From NCBI RefSeq assembly GCF_046845755.1, contig NZ_CP177357.1, positions 1,240,001 to 1,304,000 on the forward strand: a DNA stretch of 64,000 bases. Reading direction: 5' to 3'. Below, piece after piece: positions 17,201 to 25,156 of the stretch. Position 1 is the stretch's first letter; each line of letters opens with the position of its first letter. The notes below the pieces were generated by a model. The model was not told where the DNA came from. It was given only the letters and a program-made list of their open reading frames with translations, and made no database searches. Made by a program: the position numbers and the translations under genes. The stretch is from Rubrivirga sp046845755 (GTDB taxonomy: Bacteria; Bacteroidota; Rhodothermia; Rhodothermales; Rubricoccaceae).

Positions 17201-17302
17201 AAGAAGACCGTCGAGAACCAGGGCGGGCGGATCTGGTTGGATCCGGACGTGGCGAGCGGTGCTACGTTTCGTTTTACCTGGCCCCGCACGTCTGGTGGAT
17301 AA
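14243..17302 (+). CDS. Multi-PAS/GAF sensor histidine kinase
   Basis: 1019-residue soluble kinase with no membrane helix. Domains in order: GAF (about 1-135), PAS/PAC (145-265), PAS (265-390), GAF (400-530), PAS (535-655), PAS (660-780), HisKA with phospho-acceptor His809 in YVASHDLKAPLR, and HATPase (about 905-1015) with Asn921, the DDGAG loop at 950-954 and GSGMGLAIV at 978-986. The HisKA sequence is the phytochrome-like, DLKAPLR type. The frame is open far upstream, through antisense of uppS and rseP, but the first GAF helix starts right after the ATG at 14243. A TAGTTTCGG box at 14152-14160 would give an 80-nt leader. The stop is 4 nt before the receiver gene, its obvious partner. Confidence 0.9.
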   Translation: MPDPACDRTARVARRALGVSSALVRRARPDGDDAWGHAGDGPSEAPALDAVGRLAAEARAPVAIADVRDDPRVRDLPAVQHGVAALLGVPLVGPDGAVAAVLGVCDGRPRAWSDDDVATLADLAAMLTASTAASARADGAASEDQFRQLADAAPALLWVTDPEGMCTFLSRSWTDFTGQPMAEGLGVGWIDAVHPDDRETSRDAFLAASATRTAFRHDYRLRHRDGGYRWALDAGNPWFGDDGAFLGFVGSVTDIHDRTVAEAALREREARYRTLFESVTVGFCILEILYEGGVGVDYRFVETNPAFVEQTGLVDAVGRRAYELVPDLERSWVEKYAAVAETGAPLQFQSGSEAMGRVFDVYAVRVGGAESRRVALLFTDITERTRAERALRESAERKAALLDLLQRWRAMDDPAEILTAAAETVGRALGAHRAGFVERVDAGGDVEVGPSWTDGSLPPLRGPSREGGVGLASGVQAEVDAPILREGAWQAGLYVHHAEPREWTAAEVEFAREVAEQAWDALERARAVAALRTSEARFRAVLDATDAVVFTKDLDGRYTLVNRAWMAVLGGPTEGALGRTDAELFSPEVAAAVVANDRAVLAAGRPSQFDEVVEVGGEPRTYLSVKFPLLDADGRPYAVGGIASDITPLKRAEAALRESEARFRHLAEALPVIVHTSGPDGAPDYLNRRWYEYTGQPDDVPYAHARRTATHPADAPRLDALWARAIGEGRPFEAEVRIRRHDGAYRWFLTRVVPVVGPDGDVARWFGTSTDIHAAKAMAAELEGLVEARTAELARSNAELDQFAYVASHDLKAPLRAIDSLAAWIEEDAAAVLPPESARHLALLRGRAARMEGLLDGLLTYSRVGRADAAPERIDVAALVADAIALVAPPDGFSVRVEGDLPEVTAPRAMLALVFRNLIGNAIKHHGRPDGRVVISGRTNGPWAEFAVADDGAGIAPAYRERVFGMFQTLRPRDEVEGSGMGLAIVKKTVENQGGRIWLDPDVASGATFRFTWPRTSGG

Positions 17303-17306
17303 CCGC

Positions 17307-17747
17307 ATGCAACCCCACGGAGTCACCCTCCTGCTCGTCGAGGACGACGCGGTCGACGCGGAGGCCCTCCAGCGCGCGTTCCGACAGCAGCGCATCGCGA
17401 ACCCGTTCGTCGTGGTCCGCGACGGGGTGGAGGCCCTGGCCACGCTCCGGGGCGAGAACGGGATCACCGTGCCCCACCCGTTTCTCGTCCTGCTGGACAT
17501 GAACATGCCCCGGATGAACGGGGTCGAGTTTCTGGAGGCCCTCCGGGCCGACCCCGCGCTCTCGCGGACCGTCGTGTTCGTGCTGACCACCAGCGACCGC
17601 GACGACGACAAGATCGCGGCCTACGAACACCACGTGGCCGGGTACATCCTGAAGAGCCGGGCCGGCGAGGACTTTCTCGACGTGGTCCGCCTGCTCAAGG
17701 TGTACTGGCGGCTCGTCGAGTTCCCTCCGGCTGCGGCCGCCGCCTGA
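17307..17747 (+). CDS. Rcp1-like single-domain response regulator
   Basis: 146-residue receiver domain without output domain. Acid pocket Glu12/Asp13/Asp14 in VEDDAVDAE, phospho-acceptor Asp64 in LLDMNMPRMNG, Thr94/Thr95 and Lys116 in YILKS. The insert ENGITVPHPFLVLLD and overall pattern match Rcp1, the partner of cyanobacterial phytochrome kinases. It therefore most likely accepts phosphate from the preceding DLKAPLR-type kinase and passes it on or acts by protein contact. The ATG at 17307 is 4 nt after the kinase stop; an upstream in-frame ATG would overlap the kinase and is not needed. Its stop overlaps the next gene (TGATG). Confidence 0.92.
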   Translation: MQPHGVTLLLVEDDAVDAEALQRAFRQQRIANPFVVVRDGVEALATLRGENGITVPHPFLVLLDMNMPRMNGVEFLEALRADPALSRTVVFVLTTSDRDDDKIAAYEHHVAGYILKSRAGEDFLDVVRLLKVYWRLVEFPPAAAAA

Positions 17748-18868
17748 TGCCGTCGTCCCCTGCCCTCCGCGTCCTGCTCGTTGACGACGACAGCGTCGAC
17801 CGGGCCCGTGTACGCCGCGCGCTCCGGCCGGACCACGTCGTGCGCGAGGCGGCGACGGCCCGCGAGGGCCGGTCGTTGGCCGAGGCGCCGGCCGGCAGCG
17901 CCTTCGACGTCGTCTTGCTGGACCTCCGGCTCCCCGACGCCGAGGGCGTCGACCTGCTCCCATGGTTCGGCGAGCGGGGCCTCCCTGTCGTCATGCTCAC
18001 CGGCGTCGAGGACACGCCCGTGGTCGTCGACGCCATGCAGCGGGGGGCGCTCGACTACCTCTCGAAGGCCCGCCTCGACGGGCCGTCGCTGGAGCGGGCG
18101 CTCCAGCGGGCCGTCGAGACGGCGGCGCTCCGGCGGTCGCTGGCCGAGCAGCGGGCGGAGATCGTCGCCCAACGAGACCGGCTGGCGACGCAGGCCGCGA
18201 CGCTCGCCCAGCTCAACGCCGACGCCAGCGACCTCGCCCGGGCGCTCACGCTCGCGGAGCAGTCGGAGCGGCACCGCGTCTCGCTTCTGCTCCACGACCA
18301 GGTGCAGCAGATCCTCTTCGGGGCCCGGTTGATGCTGACCAGCGCGCTGCGGGTCGAGGACACCGCGGAGGCCCTCGTCCTGGTCCGCGACGCCTCGGCC
18401 GCGCTGGGGGTCGGGATCGAGGCGACCCGCCAGCTCGCGCTCGACCTTACGCCCCCCGTCCTTGACAGCGACGACTACGCCGTCGCGCTGCGGTGGCTGG
18501 GGGACCACGTCGGCGCGACGTACGGGCTGAAGGTCGACGTGCGCACCGACGCGCCCGTCGTGATCGCCGACCGGGAGGTCCGGGTCCTGATCACCGAGGT
18601 GGTCCGCGAGCTCTTGTTCAACGTGGTCAAGCACGCCGGGACCGACCGCGCGACTGTCCACCTCCGCTGCGACGACGGCCGCGTCGAGGTGGAGGTGAGC
18701 GACCGGGGCCGGGGGTTCGACACCGAGGCGCCGTCCTCGTCGAACGGGTTCGGGCTCTACAGCGTCCGGCGCCGGCTGGAGCTGCTCGGCGGCCACCTCG
18801 ACGTCGACGCACGCGTGGGGGGCGGGGCCCGGTTCACGCTCCACGCCCCGGTCCACGCGGACCGGTAG
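17747..18868 (+). CDS. Hybrid receiver - HisKA_3 histidine kinase
   Basis: 373-residue protein with an N-terminal receiver (about 7-125; Asp59 in LLDLRLPDAEG, Lys107 in YLSKA), a coiled coil (125-175), and a NarX/LiaS-type kinase core: HisKA_3 with His183 in SLLLHDQVQQ and a short HATPase with the N-box region ELLFNVVKHAG, DRGRGF and GFGLYSVRRRL. No membrane segment and no DNA-binding domain. The family controls LuxR-type regulators, but none is in this window, so the end of the phosphorelay is elsewhere. It starts on the last base of the Rcp1-like stop, making kinase - receiver - hybrid kinase one translationally linked set. Confidence 0.9.
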   Translation: MPSSPALRVLLVDDDSVDRARVRRALRPDHVVREAATAREGRSLAEAPAGSAFDVVLLDLRLPDAEGVDLLPWFGERGLPVVMLTGVEDTPVVVDAMQRGALDYLSKARLDGPSLERALQRAVETAALRRSLAEQRAEIVAQRDRLATQAATLAQLNADASDLARALTLAEQSERHRVSLLLHDQVQQILFGARLMLTSALRVEDTAEALVLVRDASAALGVGIEATRQLALDLTPPVLDSDDYAVALRWLGDHVGATYGLKVDVRTDAPVVIADREVRVLITEVVRELLFNVVKHAGTDRATVHLRCDDGRVEVEVSDRGRGFDTEAPSSSNGFGLYSVRRRLELLGGHLDVDARVGGGARFTLHAPVHADR

Positions 18869-19101
18869 CGCCGCAGACCCGGTGCTTGGGGCCCTGGCCC
18901 GAGCCCGCGAGGCGTCTGCGGCCCGACCGCCTCGGGTGGGGGAGAAGGCGTGACCCGCGCGCGCCGTTGCAATAAGCCCCCAGACCTGCCGTTCGACCCC
19001 CTGCAAGCGACGGCGGGTTTTCGCCGACTCTGCGCCGGCCCCACGTGGGCCCCCGCCGTACCCTCCGTGCTCCCCCCGGCTGACCGCCCGACGCGCCCCG
19101 A

Positions 19102-21561
19102 ATGATCCGACCGTCCGCCTTGCGCGCCCTCTTCCTGCTGCTGGCGGTGCCCGCCGCCTTTGCCCAGACGCCCGCCGCGCCGGGGACCGTCGAGATCCTG
19201 TCGGTGTCCGTCGAGGGCGCCCTCGACGAAAGCAGCCACGCGCTCGTCCGCTCCATCAGCGGGCTCCGCACCGGCCAGCGCGTGTCGCTGCCGTGGGACC
19301 CCGCCTTCGGCGAGGCCGTCCGCAACCTGTACTCGCGCGGCGGCTACTCCGACGCCCAGGTCGAGGCGACGGAGGTCGTCGGCGACGGCGTCTTCCTGAC
19401 GATCACCGTCGAGGAGCAGCCCCGGCTGGCGGCGTTCACCGTCGAGGGCATGAAGCAGGCCGACGTCGACGAGCTGGGCACCCAGATCCCGCTGCTCCGG
19501 GGCCGCGCCGTCCGCCCGGCCGACATCGAGCGGACCCAGATGATCCTGCGCGACCGTCTCGCGCAGGACGGCTACCGTCAGGCGAGCGTCGTCGCCCGCC
19601 AGTCGGTCAACACCGACGGCCGCGTCCAGATCACGTTCGTCGTGGACCGCGGCGAGCGCCAGGCGGTCAACGACATCCGGTTTATTGGCAACGAGGTGTT
19701 CTCGGAGCGGACGCTGCGCAAGCAGCTCTCGAACACGCCGGAGCGCCGCTGGTGGCGGTTCTGGAAGACGGAGATCTTCGACGACCAGAAGTTCGACGAG
19801 GACCTCACCTCGCTCGTCCGCTTCTACAACGACCGGGGCTACTACGGCGCCCGCGTCGTCCGCGACTCGGTGTACCTCGAGCCCGATGAGGCCGGCGACG
19901 AGCGGCTGATCGTGGAGGTCGAGGTCGACGAGGGCCCCCAGTACCACATCCGCAACGTCGTCTTCGAGGGCAACACGGTCTACAACGACGCCCAGCTCCA
20001 GCTCGCGCTCGGGATCCAGAGCGGGGACGTCTACGACCGGACGCGGATCGAGCAGAACCTGTACTACTCGACCGACCACTCCGACCTCACGAGCCTGTAC
20101 CAGGACCGGGGCTACTACGAGTTCTACGTCGCGCCGGAGATTGTCGAGGCGCCCGGCGACTCGCTCGACCTCTACCTGGAGGTGACCGAGGGCGAGGTCT
20201 ACGAGTTCGGCGACGTCCGGATCGCGGGCAACACGCGCACCAAGGAGCACGTCATCCGGCGCGAGCTCCGGACCATCCCCGGCCAGCCGTACTCGCGCCA
20301 GGCCATCGAGCGGTCCGTCCGCGAGCTCGCGACGCTCAACTACTTCGACCCCGCCAGCTTCGGCGCCGGCCCGGGCATCTCCGTCGACGACGAGGACAAG
20401 ACGGTCGACCTGGTGTACAACCTGGCCGAGACCTCGTCGGACCAGCTCGAGCTGTCGGGCGGCTACGGCGGCTCGGGCATCGGGCTCATCCTGTCGGCGC
20501 GCGTCACGTTCGCCAACTTCTCGCTCCAGAATCTCGCGCAGGGGTTCAAGGGCGGGATGCCGACCGGCGACGGGCAGCAGCTCTCGCTCCAGGTCCAGAC
20601 CTACGGCCAGCGCGCCCAGATCTACTCGATGTCGTTCACCGAGCCGTGGTTCCGCGGCCGGGCCACGCCCGTCGGGTTCTCGCTGGCGTACCGCCGGCAG
20701 ACGTTCAACGCGGCCTCGGGCACGGACGGCCTGTACTCGACGGCGTCGGCCTCGGTCTTCTACCGCCAGCGGCTCAAGTTCCCGGATGACTTTTTCGTGT
20801 CCGGCTCGAACCTCGGCTACCGGCTCTACGACGTCGAGGGGCTCAACAGCAACGTCTTGCCGGAGGGCCTCAGCCAGGAGGTCACGTTCACGCAGTCGCT
20901 CTCGCGGAACGCGCTCGACAACCCCACCTTCCCGCAGAACGGGTCCAGCGTCGGCCTCTCGCTGACGGTCGCCCCGCCCATCGGCGACTTTATCCAGTAC
21001 CACAAGTGGGACCTCAACACGGCGTTCTACACGCCGATCGTGGGGCGCCTGACGGCCAGCGTCAAGACGCGGTTCGGGTACATCGGCTCGCTCACCGGCG
21101 ACCCCGTCCGGTTCCAGCGCTACCTCATCGGCGGGACGCCGCTCGAGGCCTCGGGCACGTCGAGCATCTCGCGCGGCTTCGGCCGGGACCTCGTGTTCCT
21201 GCGCGGCTACCCGCTCGAGGCCGTCGGCCCGCGCCTGGACGGCGACCCGGTCGGCGGCCGGATCTTGAACAAGTACGAGTCGGAGATCGGCCTCGTTCTT
21301 TTCCAGACCCCGCAGCTCTCGCTGGCGCCGTACGTGTTCGCCGACGCCGCCAACACGTACGACGGCTTCGACGACTACGACCCGGCCCGGCTGTTCCGCG
21401 CGGCCGGCGTCGGCGCCCGCATCTTCCTGCCCATCTTGGGGCTCGTGGACCTGAACATGGGCTACCAGATCGACCCGTACGCCCCGCTCGGCACGTCGGC
21501 GGGCGACATCTCGGACGCCGAGCCCGGCTGGCGCTTCCAGTTCTCGCTCGGCGGCCGCTAG
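19102..21561 (+). CDS. bamA: Outer membrane protein assembly factor BamA
   Basis: 819-residue Omp85 protein that folds and inserts outer-membrane barrels. It has a signal peptide (MIRPSALRALFLLLAVPAAFA), five POTRA domains over about residues 25-425 (recognisable YSRGGYSDAQVEA, LAQDGYRQASVVA, YNDRGYYGARVVR, YQDRGYYEFYVAP, FGDVRIAGNTRTKEHVIRREL), and a 16-strand barrel with the lid-lock type motif near LIGGTPLEASG and FGRDLVFLRGYP. The last residues FQFSLGGR are slightly unusual, since most BamA end in an aromatic residue. The 233-nt gap before it holds a weak 9-bp inverted repeat and a TACCCTCCG box at 19059-19067. It heads the bamA - ompH - ompH operon. Confidence 0.96.
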   Translation: MIRPSALRALFLLLAVPAAFAQTPAAPGTVEILSVSVEGALDESSHALVRSISGLRTGQRVSLPWDPAFGEAVRNLYSRGGYSDAQVEATEVVGDGVFLTITVEEQPRLAAFTVEGMKQADVDELGTQIPLLRGRAVRPADIERTQMILRDRLAQDGYRQASVVARQSVNTDGRVQITFVVDRGERQAVNDIRFIGNEVFSERTLRKQLSNTPERRWWRFWKTEIFDDQKFDEDLTSLVRFYNDRGYYGARVVRDSVYLEPDEAGDERLIVEVEVDEGPQYHIRNVVFEGNTVYNDAQLQLALGIQSGDVYDRTRIEQNLYYSTDHSDLTSLYQDRGYYEFYVAPEIVEAPGDSLDLYLEVTEGEVYEFGDVRIAGNTRTKEHVIRRELRTIPGQPYSRQAIERSVRELATLNYFDPASFGAGPGISVDDEDKTVDLVYNLAETSSDQLELSGGYGGSGIGLILSARVTFANFSLQNLAQGFKGGMPTGDGQQLSLQVQTYGQRAQIYSMSFTEPWFRGRATPVGFSLAYRRQTFNAASGTDGLYSTASASVFYRQRLKFPDDFFVSGSNLGYRLYDVEGLNSNVLPEGLSQEVTFTQSLSRNALDNPTFPQNGSSVGLSLTVAPPIGDFIQYHKWDLNTAFYTPIVGRLTASVKTRFGYIGSLTGDPVRFQRYLIGGTPLEASGTSSISRGFGRDLVFLRGYPLEAVGPRLDGDPVGGRILNKYESEIGLVLFQTPQLSLAPYVFADAANTYDGFDDYDPARLFRAAGVGARIFLPILGLVDLNMGYQIDPYAPLGTSAGDISDAEPGWRFQFSLGGR

Positions 21562-21623
21562 CGGCGAGACCCGGCCGGCCCGACCGGCGGCTCTCGTCCC
21601 GACCCCCCTCTCCCGACACTGCC

Positions 21624-22190
21624 ATGTCTTCGATTCCGCTCGCGGGGCGCCTGCTCGCCCTCGCCCTCGTCGCCGCCCTGCTCGTGCCCGCCGCGGCCGC
21701 CCAGCAGAAGATCGGCTACGTCGACTCGTCGAAGATCCTGCCCCAGATGCCGGAGTTCCAGTCGGCCCAGCAGGAGCTCGACCGGCTGACGGGCGTCTGG
21801 CGCGCCGAGATCGCCGCGGTCGAGACCGAGGCCCGCACGCTCGCCGACGAGTTCGCCGCTCGGGAGATCCTGTTCACCGACGACGAGCGCCAGCAGCAGC
21901 AGGCCGCCGTCGAGGCCAAGCGCGCCGAGCGCGACGCCCTGCGCCAGCGGTACTTCGGCCCCAACGGCGAGCTCTTCCGTGAGCAGCAGACGCGCCTGCG
22001 CCCGGCGCAGGAGCGCCTGCTGGCCGCCATCGAGACCGTCGCCGACGACGACGAGTTCGACTACGTCTTCGACCGCGCCGGCGAATACGTCTTCCTCTAC
22101 GCCCGGCCCCGCCACGACCTCACCGACCGCGTGCTCCAAGAGCTCGGCGTCGGGATCGGCTCGGCGGTGGCCCCCGGCTCGACCCGCTAA
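21624..22190 (+). CDS. OmpH/Skp family periplasmic chaperone, first copy
   Basis: 188-residue protein with a signal peptide (to about AAAAQ) followed by the Skp/OmpH core: KIGYVDSSKILPQMPEFQSA, a long coiled coil (about residues 50-145, rich in Ala, Glu, Gln and Arg), and the C-terminal strand region EFDYVFDRAGEYVFLYA. Skp trimers hold unfolded outer-membrane proteins on the way to BamA. I start at the ATG 21624, which gives the signal peptide; it is 62 nt after bamA. The second copy follows 19 nt later. Confidence 0.93.
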   Translation: MSSIPLAGRLLALALVAALLVPAAAAQQKIGYVDSSKILPQMPEFQSAQQELDRLTGVWRAEIAAVETEARTLADEFAAREILFTDDERQQQQAAVEAKRAERDALRQRYFGPNGELFREQQTRLRPAQERLLAAIETVADDDEFDYVFDRAGEYVFLYARPRHDLTDRVLQELGVGIGSAVAPGSTR

Positions 22191-22209
22191 CCCACCAGAC
22201 TCTCTCCCG

Positions 22210-22815
22210 ATGACCCTCCGATTCTCCCTCCTGGCCGTTCTCGCCGTCGCGCTGGCGCCGGCCGCCCTGGCCCAGCCGATGAAGGTCGGCTTTGTCGACA
22301 CCGACCAGATCGTGATCCGGATGCCGGCCTTCGCCGACGTCCAGACGCAGCTCCAGCAGCAGCAGGCCGCCGTCGGCGCTCGCGTCCGCGTCCTGCAGGA
22401 CTCGCTCCAGACCGTCTTCCAGGCCGAGCTCGCCGACTACCAGGAGTACGCCAACAGCCCGCTTGCCACCGACGCTGCCCGCGCCGAGCGCGAGCAGGAG
22501 TTGCTGGCGCTGCGCAACGACATCGAGCAGGCCGAGGTCCAGGGCCTGCAGTACCTCAGCTACGCCGAGGCCCGGCTGCTCCAGCCCGTCCTCAACCAGA
22601 TCGACGCGGCGATCGCCGCCGAGGCCGAGGCCGGCGGCTACGACCTGGTGCTCCCGACCGTCGCCAACAACGCGCCGGTCTTCCTGTACCGCAGCGAGAA
22701 CGTCGTCGACCTGACGCCCAGCATCATGGGCCGGCTGGGGATCGACCCGAACTCGCCGCCGCTCGGCCAGGCCCAGGGCCAGCAGGGAGCGCCGACGGCG
22801 CCCGCCGGCCAGTAG
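22210..22815 (+). CDS. OmpH/Skp family periplasmic chaperone, second copy
   Basis: 201-residue paralogue of the preceding gene: signal peptide ending ALAQ, KVGFVDTDQIVIRMPAFADV, coiled coil of about residues 50-155 with several Gln-rich turns (LQQQQAA), and GYDLVLPTVANNAPVFLYRS. A short Gln/Pro/Ala tail ends the protein. Two adjacent Skp-like genes after bamA are usual in Bacteroidota and may form mixed trimers, which is inferred. A strong hairpin 20 nt after the stop ends the operon. Confidence 0.93.
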   Translation: MTLRFSLLAVLAVALAPAALAQPMKVGFVDTDQIVIRMPAFADVQTQLQQQQAAVGARVRVLQDSLQTVFQAELADYQEYANSPLATDAARAEREQELLALRNDIEQAEVQGLQYLSYAEARLLQPVLNQIDAAIAAEAEAGGYDLVLPTVANNAPVFLYRSENVVDLTPSIMGRLGIDPNSPPLGQAQGQQGAPTAPAGQ

Positions 22816-22835
22816 GCTCGCGTCCGCATCGCCTC

Positions 22836-22874
22836 CGGCGCCGCTCTCCTCGAGGGAGCGGCGCCGTTGTTGTG
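22836..22874 (+). terminator. Intrinsic terminator of the bamA - ompH operon
   Basis: Perfect 11-bp stem CGGCGCCGCTC (22836-22846) / GAGCGGCGCCG (22856-22866) with a 9-nt loop, followed directly by TTGTTGTG. This is the best intrinsic-terminator candidate in the window. Confidence 0.75.
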
Positions 22875-22918
22875 TGGTCCGGCCGCGGGGGGCTCGGCGA
22901 CCGGCTCCGGCGTCGGCG

Positions 22919-22927
22919 TATCCTCCG
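22919..22927 (+). promoter_or_regulatory. Putative -7 promoter box of panB
   Basis: TATCCTCCG, about 18 nt before the panB ATG, a close variant of the TANCTTSG box. It lies just after the terminator of the preceding operon. Confidence 0.35.
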
Positions 22928-22942
22928 GTTTCCCCCGCGCCC

Positions 22943-23776
22943 ATGAGCACCCAGACCGTCTCCTCGACTGCCGCCGACGTCCGCCGCGTCACCACCCAGA
23001 CGCTGCTCGAGATGCGCGCCGAGGGCACGCCGATCGCCATGCTGACGGCGTACGACTACACCTCGGCGCGGCTGCTCGACGAGGCCGGCGTCGACGTGCT
23101 GCTCGTGGGCGACTCGGCGTCGAACGTGATGGCCGGCCACGAGACGACGTTGCCGATCACGCTCGACCAGATGATCTACCACGCCCAGTGCGTGGTCCGC
23201 GGCGTCCACCGCGCGCTCGTCGTCGTGGACCTGCCGTTCGGGGCGTACCAGGGGTCGAGCCGGGAGGCGCTGCGGTCGGCGATTCGGGTGATGAAGGAGA
23301 CCGGCGCGCACGCGCTCAAGCTCGAGGGCGGCGCGGCCGTGCTCGACTCGGTCCGCCGCATCATCGACGCGGGCATCCCGGTGATGGGCCACCTCGGGCT
23401 CACCCCGCAGAGCATCTACAAGTTCGGAACCTACAAGGTGCGCGCGCGCGAGGAGGAGGAGGCCGACGAGATCCGCCGCGACATCGTGCGGCTGGAGACG
23501 GCGGGCGTGTTCGGGGTCGTCCTCGAAAAAATCCCCGCCGGGCTGGCGACCGACCTCACCGCGAGCGTCGAGATCCCGACCATCGGCATCGGCGCCGGGG
23601 CCGGGTGCAGCGGCCAGGTCCTCGTGACCCACGACATGCTGGGGCTAACCAAGGACTTCAACCCCCGGTTTGTCCGCCACTACGCCGACCTCGGGGCGAT
23701 CGTCGTCGACGCCGTCGGCCGCTACGTCGGCGACGTCCGGGCGGGCGCGTTCCCGAGCGAGGACGAGAGCTACTGA
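22943..23776 (+). CDS. panB: 3-methyl-2-oxobutanoate hydroxymethyltransferase
   Basis: 277-residue ketopantoate hydroxymethyltransferase, first committed step of pantothenate (and CoA) synthesis, using methylene-THF and alpha-ketoisovalerate. Conserved blocks: AMLTAYDYTSARLLDEAGVDV, VGDSASNVMAGHETTLPITL, DLPFGAYQ, KLEGG, VMGHLGLTPQS, and IGIGAGAGCSGQVLV. The glycine-rich block usually reads GIGAGxxxDGQ; here the Asp is Ser, a minor change. Start chosen at ATG 22943. No panC is adjacent. The next gene, surE, begins 116 nt later. Confidence 0.95.
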   Translation: MSTQTVSSTAADVRRVTTQTLLEMRAEGTPIAMLTAYDYTSARLLDEAGVDVLLVGDSASNVMAGHETTLPITLDQMIYHAQCVVRGVHRALVVVDLPFGAYQGSSREALRSAIRVMKETGAHALKLEGGAAVLDSVRRIIDAGIPVMGHLGLTPQSIYKFGTYKVRAREEEEADEIRRDIVRLETAGVFGVVLEKIPAGLATDLTASVEIPTIGIGAGAGCSGQVLVTHDMLGLTKDFNPRFVRHYADLGAIVVDAVGRYVGDVRAGAFPSEDESY

Positions 23777-23892
23777 AGGAGGGGGACAGCCGACGGGTCG
23801 GCGCAGCCAGGGTGAGGGGTTCATGCACTCCAGCCCGCGCGCCCACCCCGGACGCGCGGCGGTGCGATCTTGCGGCACCCCCCGACGCCGAC

Positions 23893-24690
23893 GTGCCCCG
23901 ACTCGCCCCCCTCGACGCCCGCGTCGACCGCCCCCTCATCCTCGTCTCGAACGACGACGGCATCGACGCGGCGGGCATCGTCGCCCTGGTCGCCGGTCTG
24001 CGCGAGCTGGGGACGGTCGCCGTCGTGGCCCCCTTCGAGGAGCAGAGCGCCGTCGGCCACGCCATCACCGTGCGCGACCCGATGCGCGTCCACCCGTGGC
24101 CGTTCGCCGACGACGTGTGGGCGCGTGCCGTGACCGGGACGCCCGCGGACTGCGTCAAGATCGCCGTCCAGAAGCTGCTGCCGCGCCGGCCCGACCTCGT
24201 CGTGAGCGGGATCAACCACGGCCCCAACACGGCCGTCAACGTGCTGTACTCGGGGACCGTCTCGGCGGCGACCGAGGCGACCGTGCTCGGCGTCCCCGCC
24301 ATCGCCGTCTCGCACGACGCGTGGCGCCCGGACTCCTTCGCCGCCGCCGCGGACGTGGCGGCCCGGCTGGCGGCGCGCGTGCTCGCGGACGGCCTGCCCC
24401 CCGGCGTCCTCCTGAACGTCAACGTGCCCGACCTCGCGCTCGACGCGCTCGCGGGCGTCCGCGTGACGCGCCAGGCGCGGGCGCGGTGGGACGAGATCTT
24501 CGAGGAGCGCCGCGACCCCTTCGACCGGCCCTACTTCTGGCTCGGCGGCGAGTTCGTCGACCTCGACGGCGGCGACGACACCGACCTCGCGGCCGTCGCC
24601 GCCGGCTTCGTCTCCGTGACCCCGCTCCAACTCGACCTGACGGCCTACGCCCACTTCGACCGCGTGGCCGCCCTTACCGACACGCTCTGA
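23893..24690 (+). CDS. surE: 5'/3'-nucleotidase SurE
   Basis: 265-residue metal-dependent nucleoside monophosphatase. Metal site residues Asn20-Asp21-Asp22 in VSNDDGIDAAG, then VAPFEEQSAVGHAIT, VTGTPADCVK, VVSGINHGPNTAVNVLYSGTVSAA, all diagnostic. The start is taken as GTG 23893, giving a short N-terminus before the first strand; a GATCTTGCG box 21 nt upstream supports it. The open frame extends upstream only through out-of-frame panB. Its stop overlaps the bcp start (TGATG). Confidence 0.94.
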   Translation: MPRLAPLDARVDRPLILVSNDDGIDAAGIVALVAGLRELGTVAVVAPFEEQSAVGHAITVRDPMRVHPWPFADDVWARAVTGTPADCVKIAVQKLLPRRPDLVVSGINHGPNTAVNVLYSGTVSAATEATVLGVPAIAVSHDAWRPDSFAAAADVAARLAARVLADGLPPGVLLNVNVPDLALDALAGVRVTRQARARWDEIFEERRDPFDRPYFWLGGEFVDLDGGDDTDLAAVAAGFVSVTPLQLDLTAYAHFDRVAALTDTL

Positions 24691-25151
24691 TGGCTGACAT
24701 ACCCGCCGCCGGCGACCCAGCCCCCGACTTTTCCGGCACCGACCAGTCCGGCGCGACCGTTCGCCTGGCGGACTTTGCCGGCCGCCCGCTCGCGCTCTAC
24801 TTCTACCCGAAGGACGACACGCCGGGCTGCACGGCGCAGGCCTGCAACCTCCGCGACAACCACGCCGCCCTCCTCGACGCGGGCGTCGCCGTCGTCGGCG
24901 TCTCGCCGGATCCCGTCGACCGGCACGAGCGGTTCGCCGAGAAGTACGACTTGCCGTTCCCGCTGCTGGCGGATCCGGACCGCGAGATCCTGGAGGCCTA
25001 CGGGGCCTGGGGCGAGAAGTCGCTGTACGGGCGCAAGAGCGTTGGCGTCAAGCGGACGACGTTCCTGATCGATGGCGACGGCCGCGTCCGCCACGTGTTC
25101 AAGCGGCCGAAGACCAAGGCCCACGCTGAAGAAATCCTGTCACGCCTGTAG
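24690..25151 (+). CDS. bcp: Thioredoxin-dependent thiol peroxidase, Bcp/PrxQ type
   Basis: 153-residue peroxiredoxin that reduces peroxides using thioredoxin. Peroxidatic Cys47 in the YPKDDTPGCTAQAC block and resolving Cys52, five residues later on the same helix as in E. coli Bcp. Also present are FPLLADPD and the FLID-GDGRVRHVF strand. Starts on the last base of the surE stop and ends 5 nt before the PAS-GAF gene, so it belongs to the surE - bcp - PAS/GAF - tpiA - GWxTD run. Confidence 0.94.
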   Translation: MADIPAAGDPAPDFSGTDQSGATVRLADFAGRPLALYFYPKDDTPGCTAQACNLRDNHAALLDAGVAVVGVSPDPVDRHERFAEKYDLPFPLLADPDREILEAYGAWGEKSLYGRKSVGVKRTTFLIDGDGRVRHVFKRPKTKAHAEEILSRL

Positions 25152-25156
25152 GACCG

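Noticed and set aside
18870..18922. 9-bp inverted repeat GCCGCAGAC / GTCTGCGGC after the hybrid kinase
   Set aside because: Loop of 35 nt and no T tract; in sequence of this GC content such repeats are expected by chance. Not called a terminator.
19037..19055. Palindrome CCCACGTGGG before bamA as an operator site
   Set aside because: Only 10 bp, single copy and in a C/G-rich context. Not enough support.
18757..21003. 748-codon minus-strand frame opposite bamA
   Set aside because: Antisense to bamA; repetitive Val/Leu/Arg/Asp composition that mirrors bamA codons.
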